Shown in pieces: positions 46,004-55,789 of a stretch of DNA of 64,000 bases. Within the stretch, counting starts at the first letter, position 1. Every line of letters begins with the position of its first letter. Origin of the DNA: an uncultured Bacteroidales bacterium. GTDB lineage: Bacteria > Bacteroidota > Bacteroidia > Bacteroidales > Paludibacteraceae. A program made the position numbers and the translations under genes. The notes under the pieces were generated by a model. The model was not told the origin of the DNA. It did not search any database and saw only the letters and a list, made by a program, of their open reading frames with translations. The stretch is from NCBI GenBank assembly GCA_902766045.1, contig CACXCA010000017.1, positions 51,259-115,258 on the forward strand, given 5' to 3'.

Positions 46004-46006
46004 CTT

Positions 46007-46537
46007 CTAATCCTTTAATTGATAACCTTTGTTAACGGGCTTAACCTTGGTAATATTTCCACTACTAATCAACAACCTTCTGATTTTACACATGACAGCT
46101 GGAAAACATTGAGACCCCATACAAGACCAAACATTATTTGTTTCTTGTAAACCCAAAGAGACTAATTCCACCGTATATTGCACACCATCCACCGAAAAGA
46201 ATGGACATGATTGTATAAAACCCAAAGCTTCACTGAAAAATGATAAAGATTCCGTGTATTTTTTTTCTTCAAATACAGCGGCAACCAAGACATTCATATT
46301 CATAATCAAATCAGGATAACCAAACCCCTTGGCTTCTCCAGCTGAACGAATTGTATTTCCGCGACTAGGAACAGACTCTCGTTCAATCGAATATAAGAAT
46401 ATCCGAATTTTGTTTGGACGTGCTTCAACGCCATTTCCGATAAAACCGACTTCTGCACAACCCTCCTGTTGAGGAAGACTTCTTTCTATATACTGATTCA
46501 TTTTCTCAGCATAAGAACTCAATATTTTCTTTATCAT
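46007..46537 (-). CDS. DUF4255 tail-terminator/cap protein (Afp16-like)
   Basis: This 176-residue protein fits the DUF4255 (Pvc16 N-terminal) family: an N-terminal helix, IRIFLYSIERESVPSRGN (the usual VNLLRIE-type segment), YPDLIMNMNVLVAAVF, YTESLSFFSEALGFIQSCPFF, and LGLQETNNVWSCMGSQCFPAVMCKIR with the conserved Asn-x-x-Trp. It terminates and caps tube and sheath. It is the first gene of the eCIS operon. Confidence 0.92.
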   Translation of the reverse strand: MIKKILSSYAEKMNQYIERSLPQQEGCAEVGFIGNGVEARPNKIRIFLYSIERESVPSRGNTIRSAGEAKGFGYPDLIMNMNVLVAAVFEEKKYTESLSFFSEALGFIQSCPFFSVDGVQYTVELVSLGLQETNNVWSCMGSQCFPAVMCKIRRLLISSGNITKVKPVNKGYQLKD

Positions 46538-46925
46538 GTGAAATCTATCTTTGAACTTTTAGATCAAATTCTCAAGACACAGATATATAATTAGTGTTTT
46601 GTTTTCAAATTGTGTCTAAGAACTCGATTACCTATAGTTCAATATAATTGACGAATAACATATAGTGTTTATTTTTACATTCACAAGAATACGCTATCTT
46701 ATAAAATAACAATAGCTATATTCTATCACAAAATAAAAAATTATTTTATTGACAAACAAATTTTTTCTTATATTTTACACCAAAAATCATTCAACTAATT
46801 ACTAATTAGACAATTAAATTATTAACACACAATAAATAAAAAGCAAATAATTAATTTTCTACAAATCATATTTAGTACAACTTATCAAAAGGAAATCAAA
46901 AGCAAACATTGACAAGCGACGAAAT
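46538..46925 (-). promoter_or_regulatory. Upstream region of the eCIS operon
   Basis: The gap between waaA and the first eCIS gene is 492 bases. The waaA terminator takes the right part (46926-46968); the rest is very A+T-rich with no gene. It must hold the eCIS promoter, yet no exact TAnnTTTG was seen on the minus strand, so the operon may use another sigma factor or an activator. Confidence 0.5.
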
Positions 46926-46968
46926 CAAAAAAAGAAGGAAGGATACTTCTTCAACCTATCCTTCCTTC
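46926..46968 (-). terminator. Rho-independent terminator of the rplY-waaA operon
   Basis: A 12-bp perfect stem (GAAGGAAGGATA at 46934-46945, TATCCTTCCTTC at 46957-46968) is followed, on the minus strand, by seven T residues. It insulates the eCIS operon from the upstream transcript. Confidence 0.9.
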
Positions 46969-47029
46969 ATTCCTATTCATCAATCTATGAAACTCATAGA
47001 GTGAATTTTCATCCATTGATTTATTCTAC

Positions 47030-48271
47030 TTAATTCTCTTTTCCTCCGAAAATCTTTTTCACGATTCTCTCCGTAGCACCACGATTCTCCTTCGAATAGA
47101 TTGCTGCCATCTGTGCGGTCTTCTCATATAACACAGAGGAAGAATCGTAAAAATCATCCATCAATTTTGCAAATTCCGTTGCATTCGAGATAGAATAAGC
47201 ACCCCCTCGTTCTATCATATCAACTGCCTCTTTAAACTTATGATAATTCGGACCAAACAACACGGGTATTCCATAAACAGATGCTTCTAGGATATTATGA
47301 ATACCCACACCGAATCCACCGCCAATATAAGCGACCTGACCATATCGATAAATTGATGATAATAGTCCGAAACAATTGATTATAATACACTCTGCAGATT
47401 TTGCCTCCGCCTCATTCGTCGATGTATAAAGGACATAAGGACGTTTCAACTTCGCCGTGATCGAATCGATATGTTCTGAATGAATCTCATGAGGGGCAAT
47501 AATAAACTTTATCTCCGGATGTTCATTGATATACGGAATCAATATATCCTCATCCTTTGGCCATGAACTTCCTGCGATAAATACTTTTGAGTCACCAACG
47601 AACGATTCTATAATAGGCAACTGTTTCGATTTAGCTGCAATATCAGCTACACGATCGAATCGGGTATCACCAGCAAGCGACACGTTATGAATTCCAACAG
47701 ACGCCAATAGGTCCTTCGACTCCTGATTCTGCACAAATAAATGTGTAAAGTTTTTTAGAATAGTACAATACCATCGTCCATACCATTTGAAGAAGGCCTG
47801 TGATTTACGGAAAATCGCAGACACGATATAGGTTGGAACACCATTTTTTTTCAAATAAGAGAGATAATTCATCCAAAACTCATATTTGATAAATATGGCA
47901 TACGATGGATGTACGATAGACAAGAATCGTTTGACATTCCAGGAGGTATCCATTGGCAAGTAACAAACCACATCGGCACCCTCATAATTCTTTCTCACTT
48001 CATAACCAGAAGGGGAAAAGAACGTAAGTAAAATTTTATATTCCGGATTGGTTATGCGAAGTTTCTCAATGATAGGCCTTCCTTGTTCAAATTCGCCCAA
48101 CGATGCAGCATGAATCCAAACATATTGAGCATTCGGATCCATTTTTTTTGACAGAAGGTCAAAAACATCTTTTCTTCCCTCTACAAATTTTTTTGCTTTC
48201 TCATCAAAAAAAGAGGCAATCCATGCTCCAAAAGAATAGAGCAGGATGCCTAAATCATACAATAGTTTCAT
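47030..48271 (-). CDS. waaA: 3-deoxy-D-manno-octulosonic acid transferase
   Basis: This 413-residue GT30 enzyme adds Kdo to lipid A at the inner membrane. It has an N-terminal membrane helix, [17 protein letters not shown] (catalytic Glu in the SxGE motif), the SPSGYEVRK segment, and the C-terminal donor domain with [19 protein letters not shown] and [25 protein letters not shown]. Its start overlaps the gltX stop by four bases, so it is the last gene of the rplY-pth-gltX-waaA operon. Confidence 0.95.
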   Translation of the reverse strand: MKLLYDLGILLYSFGAWIASFFDEKAKKFVEGRKDVFDLLSKKMDPNAQYVWIHAASLGEFEQGRPIIEKLRITNPEYKILLTFFSPSGYEVRKNYEGADVVCYLPMDTSWNVKRFLSIVHPSYAIFIKYEFWMNYLSYLKKNGVPTYIVSAIFRKSQAFFKWYGRWYCTILKNFTHLFVQNQESKDLLASVGIHNVSLAGDTRFDRVADIAAKSKQLPIIESFVGDSKVFIAGSSWPKDEDILIPYINEHPEIKFIIAPHEIHSEHIDSITAKLKRPYVLYTSTNEAEAKSAECIIINCFGLLSSIYRYGQVAYIGGGFGVGIHNILEASVYGIPVLFGPNYHKFKEAVDMIERGGAYSISNATEFAKLMDDFYDSSSVLYEKTAQMAAIYSKENRGATERIVKKIFGGKEN

Positions 48272-49788
48272 TTTATTACAGTCAAAGCACGTTCAACACG
48301 AGCCAACGTTTCTTCTTTACCTAATACATCTATGATATTAAAGATATGAGGACCTTTAGCCGCGCCCACCAACGTGATACGGAACGAATTCATCACCGTA
48401 CCTAAATTATAGCCTTTAGAAGCGACCCAATCCAAAACCAACTTTTCATTTTCTTCCACTTTAGAAAAATCAGCTATTCCCTTCAAAACATCAATCAGTT
48501 CTGTCAGGCATTTAGGACTCTCCTCCTTCCAGCGTTTCTTTAATGACTTCTCGTCATACTCTGTTGGAGCTTCAAAGAAAAAGCTTGTCTGCTCCCACAA
48601 ATCCTTAGGGAAGTTTATACGTTCCTTTACCAACGAAACAATATAAGAGAGGCGAGACAATTCACATTCATACCCTTTCTCTTTCAAGATTGGTTCAAAT
48701 AATTTAGCCACCTCCTCGTCAGACTTCCTAATTAAATATTCATGATTGAACCAGATACCCTTTTCATAATTGAAACGAGCACCTGATTTACTTACTCTAT
48801 CAATTGAGAATAGATCTATCAGTTCCTTCATAGAGAATAGTTCCTGATCCGTACCAGGATTCCATCCCAATAAGGCAAGGAAATTAACAACTGCCTCTGG
48901 CTGATAACCCGATTCTCTATAACCTGATGAGATTGCGCCCGAAACTGGGTCGTGCCATTCCAACGGGAAGACTGGGAAACCTAGACGGTCTCCATCACGC
49001 TTACTAAGTTTTCCATTTCCTTCTGGTTTCAACAACAACGGAAGATGGGCAAATTGAGGCATTGTATCAGCCCAACCAAAATAGCGATATAAAAGAACAT
49101 GCAAAGGTGCAGAAGGCAACCACTCTTCACCACGGATAACATGCGTAATGCCCATCAGATGATCATCCACAATATTAGCCAAGTGATACGTTGGCAACTC
49201 ATCAGCCGCCTTATACAACACTTTGTCATCTAATATATTTGAATTAATAACCACCTTTCCACGCACCATATCATCCACCTCAATATCCTCATCAGGCTGT
49301 ATTTTCACACGAACCACATATTTTTCTCCTGCCTCTATACGTCTTTTCACCTCATCATCCGAGAGTGTCAGTGAATTAACACCCGACATACGTGTATGTG
49401 AATCATATTGGAAATTAGGAATCTCCTGACGTTTTGCTTCCAACTCAGCAGGTGTATCAAAAGCATAGTATGCGTAACCAGCATCCAACAACTGCTGCAC
49501 ATATTTTTTATATATTTCACGACGTTCACTCTGTCTGTATGGACCATTCTCACCCCCTACACCGACGCCTTCATCAAACTTAATACCAAGCCATTTGAAA
49601 GCCTCTATGATATAGTCTTCCGCACCAGGAACAAATCTTTGAGAATCCGTATCTTCAATTCTCAACAAAAGATCACCGCCATTCTTTTTGGCAAAAAGAT
49701 AATTGTATAAACATGTTCTTACTCCACCAATGTGAAGCGGACCCGTTGGACTTGGTGCAAAACGCACACGTACTTTTTTATCTGCCAT
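48268..49788 (-). CDS. gltX: Glutamyl-tRNA synthetase
   Basis: This 506-residue class I enzyme charges tRNA-Glu. It has [17 protein letters not shown] (the HIGH motif, about residues 8-24), RIEDTDSQR, and KLSKRDGD (the KMSKS motif, about 256-263), with the anticodon-binding domain in the C-terminal third. It is linked by a 28-base gap to pth upstream and overlaps waaA. Confidence 0.97.
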   Translation of the reverse strand: MADKKVRVRFAPSPTGPLHIGGVRTCLYNYLFAKKNGGDLLLRIEDTDSQRFVPGAEDYIIEAFKWLGIKFDEGVGVGGENGPYRQSERREIYKKYVQQLLDAGYAYYAFDTPAELEAKRQEIPNFQYDSHTRMSGVNSLTLSDDEVKRRIEAGEKYVVRVKIQPDEDIEVDDMVRGKVVINSNILDDKVLYKAADELPTYHLANIVDDHLMGITHVIRGEEWLPSAPLHVLLYRYFGWADTMPQFAHLPLLLKPEGNGKLSKRDGDRLGFPVFPLEWHDPVSGAISSGYRESGYQPEAVVNFLALLGWNPGTDQELFSMKELIDLFSIDRVSKSGARFNYEKGIWFNHEYLIRKSDEEVAKLFEPILKEKGYECELSRLSYIVSLVKERINFPKDLWEQTSFFFEAPTEYDEKSLKKRWKEESPKCLTELIDVLKGIADFSKVEENEKLVLDWVASKGYNLGTVMNSFRITLVGAAKGPHIFNIIDVLGKEETLARVERALTVIK

Positions 49789-49816
49789 CTTTTAATAATT
49801 CAGAGTAAACTAAAAA

Positions 49817-50383
49817 TTATTTATTATTAAATTGGTTCATCGTATTCTGGATACCTGCCAAACAAAAACTTTTAACCATCTCCACTGCAATAGGGATACG
49901 AGCCTCCAAAATTTTTGTCTCATCAGCCGACCATTCACCTAACACATATTCCACTTGAGCACCCCTCGGAAAGTCATTACCTATACCGAAACGGATTCGA
50001 GCATAATTTTGCGTTCCTATCTGGGCTTCTATGCTCTTAAGCCCATTATGTCCACCCGCACCTCCATTTCCTTTCAGTCTCAACGAACCTAACGGAAGAG
50101 ATAAATCATCAACTACAATCAAGACATTCTCTACAGGTATTTTCTCTTTATTCATCCAATAACGCACAGCATCACCACTAGCATTCATATAAGTAGATGG
50201 CTTCAGAAGAAGAAGTTCTGCATTTTTCACTCTTCCTGCCACAGTCGCACCATACCGAGTGTTATTGTCAAAAACAAGGTTGGACGCCTTAGCTAAGGCG
50301 TCCAACACTTTGAATCCTATGTTGTGTCGGGTATTGGCATATTCATCACCAATATTTCCCAAGCCCACAATCAAATATTTCAT
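49817..50383 (-). CDS. pth: Peptidyl-tRNA hydrolase
   Basis: This 188-residue enzyme frees tRNA from stalled peptidyl-tRNA. It has [21 protein letters not shown] with catalytic His (about residue 20), [39 protein letters not shown] and [10 protein letters not shown]. It lies nine bases after rplY, the usual pairing. Confidence 0.96.
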   Translation of the reverse strand: MKYLIVGLGNIGDEYANTRHNIGFKVLDALAKASNLVFDNNTRYGATVAGRVKNAELLLLKPSTYMNASGDAVRYWMNKEKIPVENVLIVVDDLSLPLGSLRLKGNGGAGGHNGLKSIEAQIGTQNYARIRFGIGNDFPRGAQVEYVLGEWSADETKILEARIPIAVEMVKSFCLAGIQNTMNQFNNK

Positions 50384-50391
50384 ATCAACTA

Positions 50392-50958
50392 TTAAGCGTT
50401 TTTAGATGCTCTTGTTGCCTTAACACATACAACAACATTGTTCACAGCATTCAATAGAGTCAACTTATCATATGAAAGAGCTCCAACTTGAATAGTCTTT
50501 CCAAGACCTAATTTCTCAACATTTACAGTCAAGAACTCAGGGATATCTTTGTAGTTTCCTTTTACTCTCAACTTACGCATTTCTTGAGATAACTTACCTC
50601 CCATACGTACACCTTCAGCCAATCCCTCAACCTTCAAAGGTACTTCGATAACGATATCCTTATCTTCATATACTTTCAAGAAATCGATATGCAATACATT
50701 ATCCTTTACTGGGTGGAATTGCAACTCCTTCAAGATAGCTTTGTATTTCTTTCCGTCGATAGTAAGCTCTACCAAGAAAATCTCTGGAGTGTAGATCAAC
50801 TTACGTACATCAGCTACACTTACTTGAAAATTCACATTCTCATCATTTCCCCCATACAATACGCATGGAATCATTTCGTTAGCTCTGATTGCCTTAGTGG
50901 CTTTTCTTCCTAAATCCTCATTACTTCTGAGGCTTCCTTTTAATTCAAAAGTCTTCAT
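50392..50958 (-). CDS. rplY: Ribosomal protein bL25 (Ctc form)
   Basis: This 188-residue long form of bL25 has an N-terminal 5S-rRNA-binding domain ([20 protein letters not shown], then HIDFLKV) and a C-terminal Ctc beta domain ([35 protein letters not shown]). It heads the operon with pth, gltX and waaA. Confidence 0.95.
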   Translation of the reverse strand: MKTFELKGSLRSNEDLGRKATKAIRANEMIPCVLYGGNDENVNFQVSVADVRKLIYTPEIFLVELTIDGKKYKAILKELQFHPVKDNVLHIDFLKVYEDKDIVIEVPLKVEGLAEGVRMGGKLSQEMRKLRVKGNYKDIPEFLTVNVEKLGLGKTIQVGALSYDKLTLLNAVNNVVVCVKATRASKNA

Positions 50959-51052
50959 TTTGTGTTACTCAAAATTAAGTTTTACATTGTTTTACTTTTC
51001 GTAATGGCTTAATTTCCCATCACACTTTCTAAAAAAAATCTAAAAAGCGGTG

Positions 51053-51084
51053 CAAAGATAACACAAATCTTTTATTTAAACAAA
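51053..51084 (-). promoter_or_regulatory. Promoter of the rplY-pth-gltX-waaA operon
   Basis: On the minus strand TTTG (51084-51081) and TATCTTTG (51060-51053) are separated by 20 bases, an almost ideal Bacteroidetes promoter. The -33 element lies inside the last codons of the helicase gene. Confidence 0.75.
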
Positions 51085-53987
51085 TCTTCCCAATCAGATT
51101 TATCAAACGAATCAAATGGATTATTTTGATTGATAAACGAATCGGCCAATGTCCGTTTTTTATTCTGTAACTGCAAGACTTTTTCTTCTATTGTATCTTT
51201 CATGATAAAACGATACACCATCACATTATTCATCTGTCCGATTCGGTAAGCTCTATCTTCTGCCTGTTGTTCTGCTGCCGGATTCCACCATGGATCAATC
51301 AAAAACACATAATCTGCCGCCGTTAGATTTAATCCCACACCTCCTGCTTTCAACGATATCAAAAAGCAAAATGTGTCTGGATCATTCTGAAACTTCTCCA
51401 CCTCAACATCTCTCCGCTTAACACTACCGGTGATCTTGGAATACAAATAGTTCCGTTCCTGAATCTTCTTCTCTATCACCTCTAGGAACTTCACAAAGTT
51501 TGAGAAAACCAACACCTTATGTCCTTCTTCTTTCAGATTCTCTAATCGCATCATAATCTCATCCACTTTTGTTGATGCGATATCCTTATCTTCCTCTATC
51601 AAAGACACTTGATTTGCCATCTGGCGCATCAGGGTCAACGACGACAAAGCCAATGTCATCTCTTGCGGTTTCCCATACGAAAATATATCGTCCATGATTT
51701 TGTTTCGTATAGCCGACTTGTATGATTCATAGGCTTTCCGATGCTCTTCACTCATCTCGCAATAGACCTCCATAATAAACTTATCAGGCAATTCCTTGAT
51801 TACGTCTTTCTTCTTACGACGTAAGATAAACGGCTTGATAATCTGACGAAGCAACGCATCTCGCTCTTCGTTTTTTTCTTTTATGATCGGTTGTTCAAAA
51901 AACCGATGGAAATAGGTCTGCGACCCTAACATATCTCTGTTTATAATATTCATCTGTGTCCAAAGATCCATCATACCGTTTTCTATCGGCGTTCCGGTCA
52001 TACAATAGAAATGGTTGGCTTTTAATTGAACCACAGCCTTATAGATTAAAGAGGAAGCATTTTTCAAATTTTGGCTTTCATCCATGATGATACATTCGAA
52101 CTCACAATTTTTCAGATACTCTATATCATTTCGGATCATTCCATATGTAGTAAAGATCAAGTTATAATGGCTGAACACTTTTCCTATCTGCGATGATCTG
52201 ATTCGTTTTTCTCCGACATAAACATAGTGTGTCAATGTAGGGGCAAACTTATTTTTTTCATGGATCCAGTTGAACACCAATGAGGTAGGCATAATAACCA
52301 ACGTGGGAGCTTTCGACACTGTCGTTTGTACAACAGGTTCTTCCACAGGCTGGTCAAACAGGGACGGTTCGCTTGTCTCATAAATCCAGCGACTCTTTTT
52401 CTCTTCCTTTTTTTCCACTGGATAAACATACAAAAGGAACGATAAGAACTGAAGTGTCTTTCCCAATCCCATATCATCGGCCAAGCATCCTCCATAGTTC
52501 AGATTATACAACTTCACCAACCATGAATATCCAACCTCCTGATAAGGTCTCAGAGTAGCTCGCAAAGAATCCGGCACTTTTTCCAATTCACTCATCCGCA
52601 GACGAATGTTCTTAGCATTAGAAAAAGTCTCCTCCATCATACCAATTAACGAACGGCGGATTCGAAGATTATCTCCTTTCTCTGTCATTCGCATCAGTTC
52701 AGAATATTTTGTGAACAATTCCTCTGGCAGGATGACAATTCGTCCGTCAGGCAAACGATATTCTCGGCAACCCTCTATAATATGATTGCGCACATGAGCA
52801 AAAGGAATCTCAATATCACCAACGCGCACCACACCTTTCAATTCGAACCAATCGACATGAGAATCATCCAACTCAATCTCATACGTCACAGGCTCCAAGA
52901 CATAAGAAGACTCCTTTATATTTTGTTCGATTTTATATTCAGAGAGGTCTGTTCGATAATGAACCAGGAAATCTATGATAGAGCGTTTCTCTTCTTGTTT
53001 CTTATTATCGACATAATAAAACCTATTTTTCTGTTTCAGACCTAATTTCAGCAATGCATCTGCATACGCTTTTTCTTTGATCAAGTCTCGTATCAACAAA
53101 TCGAAAGAGTAAGAACTTCCCTCGTGTAGTTTCACCAACCGTTCATTCTGACAATCCATTTCGACTCTTTGATCACCATATTCGAAAGCGAGTTTCAAAG
53201 CCACAATACCATCCAGGTCCTCTTCCAACGAAAGAATCGGCTGAATCGTATAATTTCTTCTGTTCAAAGAGAATCCCTGCACCACGACATCCTCGGTCGC
53301 AATTGTTTTCTTAACAAAGGATTGCATATAAGTTGGGACACTTTGCGAAGGCACTTCGATTGTGCGTTTCATAAAGAAAGTGGCAATTTTCTTATAATTT
53401 GTTTTTTCAAAAAGATACAACCGACTCCGAATCACCATACAGCAAGGTTCACTACATAAAACAGCAACCTCTTTCGTATCGATTAAGAATGGGACTGCAG
53501 AGATTTTCTCCTGAGATTTAATTTTCAATGAATAGTGAAGAGTGTCATTTTCCAACACGAACGAAGGGAGAGACTCATCAAAATCTAAAGGGAGATCAAC
53601 CTTATCTGACAGATAGAGTTCAAAGTATTTCTTTTTTTTGAAAAAAACAGGTACTTGGTGCTGCACCAGCAACCGAGCAATCTTATAATTAGCACGTTCG
53701 ACCGATTGAATAATCAATTCATAATTAGGAAATGAGGAACCGAATTTTTTTTGAAACTCAGCCACCGACAATTTATCTCTGACCAATCGTTTCATCACGT
53801 ACGATTCACTCGTCGTCTCATACAGTGACACAATCTCTTTTTGCCACTCTTCCAAATCGAATTGTTCTTGATTCTGCTTTGTAATCCAATTATCGATAAG
53901 GCTCTTCCCTTCCCCCTGAGGAGATAAATCCGCAGGTCTGAACACATATTTCCACAAAGGATGAGAAGAGACTAAGACCGAGAACAT
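51072..53987 (-). CDS. SNF2-family helicase
   Basis: This 971-residue SWI2/SNF2 ATPase has an N-terminal region of about 480 residues without a clear domain, then the helicase core: GGCLADDMGLGKTLQFLSFL (motif I), an acidic linker, IIMDESQNLKNASS (DEAH-like box DESQ), MTGTPIENGMMDLWTQMN (motif III), and the C-lobe with LISLKAGGVGLNLTAADYVFLIDPWWNPAAEQQAEDRAYRIGQ. The bacterial family is thought to remodel protein-DNA or RNA polymerase complexes. It starts 12 bases beyond the prs terminator and appears to have its own transcription start. Confidence 0.92.
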   Translation of the reverse strand: MFSVLVSSHPLWKYVFRPADLSPQGEGKSLIDNWITKQNQEQFDLEEWQKEIVSLYETTSESYVMKRLVRDKLSVAEFQKKFGSSFPNYELIIQSVERANYKIARLLVQHQVPVFFKKKKYFELYLSDKVDLPLDFDESLPSFVLENDTLHYSLKIKSQEKISAVPFLIDTKEVAVLCSEPCCMVIRSRLYLFEKTNYKKIATFFMKRTIEVPSQSVPTYMQSFVKKTIATEDVVVQGFSLNRRNYTIQPILSLEEDLDGIVALKLAFEYGDQRVEMDCQNERLVKLHEGSSYSFDLLIRDLIKEKAYADALLKLGLKQKNRFYYVDNKKQEEKRSIIDFLVHYRTDLSEYKIEQNIKESSYVLEPVTYEIELDDSHVDWFELKGVVRVGDIEIPFAHVRNHIIEGCREYRLPDGRIVILPEELFTKYSELMRMTEKGDNLRIRRSLIGMMEETFSNAKNIRLRMSELEKVPDSLRATLRPYQEVGYSWLVKLYNLNYGGCLADDMGLGKTLQFLSFLLYVYPVEKKEEKKSRWIYETSEPSLFDQPVEEPVVQTTVSKAPTLVIMPTSLVFNWIHEKNKFAPTLTHYVYVGEKRIRSSQIGKVFSHYNLIFTTYGMIRNDIEYLKNCEFECIIMDESQNLKNASSLIYKAVVQLKANHFYCMTGTPIENGMMDLWTQMNIINRDMLGSQTYFHRFFEQPIIKEKNEERDALLRQIIKPFILRRKKKDVIKELPDKFIMEVYCEMSEEHRKAYESYKSAIRNKIMDDIFSYGKPQEMTLALSSLTLMRQMANQVSLIEEDKDIASTKVDEIMMRLENLKEEGHKVLVFSNFVKFLEVIEKKIQERNYLYSKITGSVKRRDVEVEKFQNDPDTFCFLISLKAGGVGLNLTAADYVFLIDPWWNPAAEQQAEDRAYRIGQMNNVMVYRFIMKDTIEEKVLQLQNKKRTLADSFINQNNPFDSFDKSDWEDLFK

Positions 53988-53997
53988 GAACTATCTA

Positions 53998-54039
53998 TAT
54001 AAAAAAGACTGGAAACAGGATGTCCCTATTTCCAGTCTT
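53998..54039 (-). terminator. Rho-independent terminator of prs
   Basis: An 11-bp stem (AAGACTGGAAA at 54005-54015, TTTCCAGTCTT at 54029-54039) is followed on the minus strand by six or more T residues. Confidence 0.88.
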
Positions 54040-54051
54040 CCGTAATTATTC

Positions 54052-54993
54052 TTATTTAGTCAAATAATTTTCGCTAATAGAACGATTGTCCATCACACGT
54101 TGAATAGTATCAGCGAACAACGGAGCCACAGAAAGGATATGAGCTTTCTTACAACTCTTGTGGAAAGGAATTGAGTTTGTGAAGATGATTTCTTCCAAAC
54201 TAGATTCGTCCACACGTGTACTAGCAGGATCGGACATCACAGCATGAGAAACGACCGCACGAACAGAGAGTGCACCTGCATTAGACATAAGACCAGCAGC
54301 CTTAGTCAAGGTACCAGCTGTATCGACCATATCATCCAAGATCACGACGTTTTTACCTTTCACATCACCGATGATTGTCATTTCGCTTACGACATTAGCT
54401 TTTTCACGGCTCTTATGGCAAAGTACCATTGGGCAACCCAAATACTTAGAATAAGAGTTGGCTCTTTTAGAACCACCGACATCAGGAGAAGCAATAACCA
54501 AATTCTCCAAATTCATAGATTGAATATAAGGCAAGAATACGGTTGAAGCATACAAATGATCTACAGGAACATTAAAGAATCCTTGAATCTGGTCTGCATG
54601 CAAATCCATAGTAATCAAACGATCAATTCCTGCAGTTGTCAACATATCTGCCACCAACTTGGCACCGATAGCCACACGTGGTTTGTCCTTACGATCTTGA
54701 CGTGCCCAACCGAAATAAGGGATAACTGCTATGATCTTATATGCAGAAGCACGCTTAGCTGCATCAATCATCAAAAGCAACTCCATCAAATTATCTGCAG
54801 TAGGAACCGTAGATTGTACCAAGAATACATAATGACCACGAACGGATTCTTCGTATGACACTCCGAATTCCCCATCTGCGAACTTTTGCAGATTTATTTT
54901 ACCTAATTCGCAACCCAAACAGTTGCATATTTCTTCTGCCAAATACTTTGTATTAGAACCGGCAAAAACTGAAAAAGGATGTTGACTGTCCAT
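54052..54993 (-). CDS. prs: Ribose-phosphate pyrophosphokinase
   Basis: This 313-residue PRPP synthase makes phosphoribosyl pyrophosphate from ribose-5-phosphate and ATP. It has FADGEFGVSYEESVRGHYVFLVQST, DAAKRASAYKIIAVIPYFGWARQDRKDKPR, DLHADQIQGFF, and the PRPP loop VVILDDMVDTAGTL. The length is standard. It is probably a single-gene unit with the -7 element at 55039-55046. Confidence 0.96.
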   Translation of the reverse strand: MDSQHPFSVFAGSNTKYLAEEICNCLGCELGKINLQKFADGEFGVSYEESVRGHYVFLVQSTVPTADNLMELLLMIDAAKRASAYKIIAVIPYFGWARQDRKDKPRVAIGAKLVADMLTTAGIDRLITMDLHADQIQGFFNVPVDHLYASTVFLPYIQSMNLENLVIASPDVGGSKRANSYSKYLGCPMVLCHKSREKANVVSEMTIIGDVKGKNVVILDDMVDTAGTLTKAAGLMSNAGALSVRAVVSHAVMSDPASTRVDESSLEEIIFTNSIPFHKSCKKAHILSVAPLFADTIQRVMDNRSISENYLTK

Positions 54994-55038
54994 TGATTAT
55001 TTATGATTAAAATTCCTTTGTCGTTTTAAAAACTTCTG

Positions 55039-55046
55039 CAAAATTA
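55039..55046 (-). promoter_or_regulatory. Candidate -7 element for prs
   Basis: On the minus strand TAATTTTG fits TAnnTTTG and lies 46 bases upstream of the start. No -33 element was seen at the right distance. Confidence 0.4.
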
Positions 55047-55222
55047 ATACAAATTTCCTTCTGTCCTTAGTTTTTCCAAGACTATTTTTCTTTTAGTTTT
55101 AAACAACCCTACTCTCCTCTTCGTTCGTTTCTGACGCATCTATTTGTAGTTATCCTCATTATTAGCAAGTGATTTTACTAAAATAATCATTTGTTATTAG
55201 AGTAGAATTGTCGTTTTCATTT

Positions 55223-55230
55223 TATCTTTG
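55223..55230 (+). promoter_or_regulatory. -7 promoter element for the Fur-like gene
   Basis: TATCTTTG matches TAnnTTTG, 25 bases before the start at 55256. Confidence 0.6.
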
Positions 55231-55255
55231 TACATCATAAATTTATGGTATCGTG

Positions 55256-55666
55256 ATGGGTGAAGAAGATATTTTCATAGCAAAGAAGATTCGTTGTACG
55301 GCTGTCCGTCTATTAGTTTGGAAAGAGATGCATCATTTTGATTATGCTTTTTCTTTGTCCGATCTAGAAGAACGTCTATATACCATTGATAAGTCTTCAT
55401 TATTCCGTACCATCATGTTATTCAAGGAGAAAGAGATGCTCCATGAGATAGACGATGGAAGTGGTTCTGTTAAATATTGTATTTGCGATTGTACCGATGA
55501 GACAAGTCATCAGCATCATGTCCATATTTCTTGCACGCATTGCAAAAAAACGTATTGTATCAAGACGCTCTCTGTTCCTTTTGTCAATCTCCCCAAAGAT
55601 TTCGAGGTGGATGAGATTTGCTATATTGTAAAAGGCACATGTGCTAAATGTAAAAAGAAAAGATAA
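55256..55666 (+). CDS. Fur-family transcriptional regulator
   Basis: This 136-residue protein is called from ATG 55256; a GTG one codon earlier is also possible. It has the winged-helix half with IRCTAVRLLVWKEM and DKSSLFRTIMLFKEKEMLHEIDDG, a His-rich link (TSHQHHVHISCTHC) and CxxC pairs in ISCTHCKK and GTCAKCKKK that should bind a structural zinc. It is divergent from Fur and Zur proper, so the sensed metal or signal is not clear. It lies alone between prs and the oxidoreductase gene. Confidence 0.85.
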   Translation: MGEEDIFIAKKIRCTAVRLLVWKEMHHFDYAFSLSDLEERLYTIDKSSLFRTIMLFKEKEMLHEIDDGSGSVKYCICDCTDETSHQHHVHISCTHCKKTYCIKTLSVPFVNLPKDFEVDEICYIVKGTCAKCKKKR

Positions 55667-55743
55667 CATCATATCAACATATTACATCTAATCTTTTTCA
55701 TCGATTCGCCACTCTTTTTGTTGTTTTTTTTGCGTTTTGTTCC

Positions 55744-55751
55744 TAAATTTG
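55744..55751 (+). promoter_or_regulatory. -7 promoter element for the oxidoreductase gene
   Basis: TAAATTTG followed by CAAAC matches the consensus. A TTTG at 55717-55720 is 23 bases upstream. Confidence 0.55.
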
Positions 55752-55789
55752 CAAACCCTTATATAAACAATATCAGGGTATAAAAAATA

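Noticed and set aside
23000..46537. A classic T6SS
   Set aside because: There is no TssJLM membrane complex and no TssBC pair; a single large sheath, LysM, DUF4255, DUF5908 and DUF4157 point to eCIS.
29000..46537. A contractile-tail prophage
   Set aside because: No capsid, portal, terminase, integrase or lysis genes were seen, and the ATPase and DUF4157 genes are typical of eCIS.
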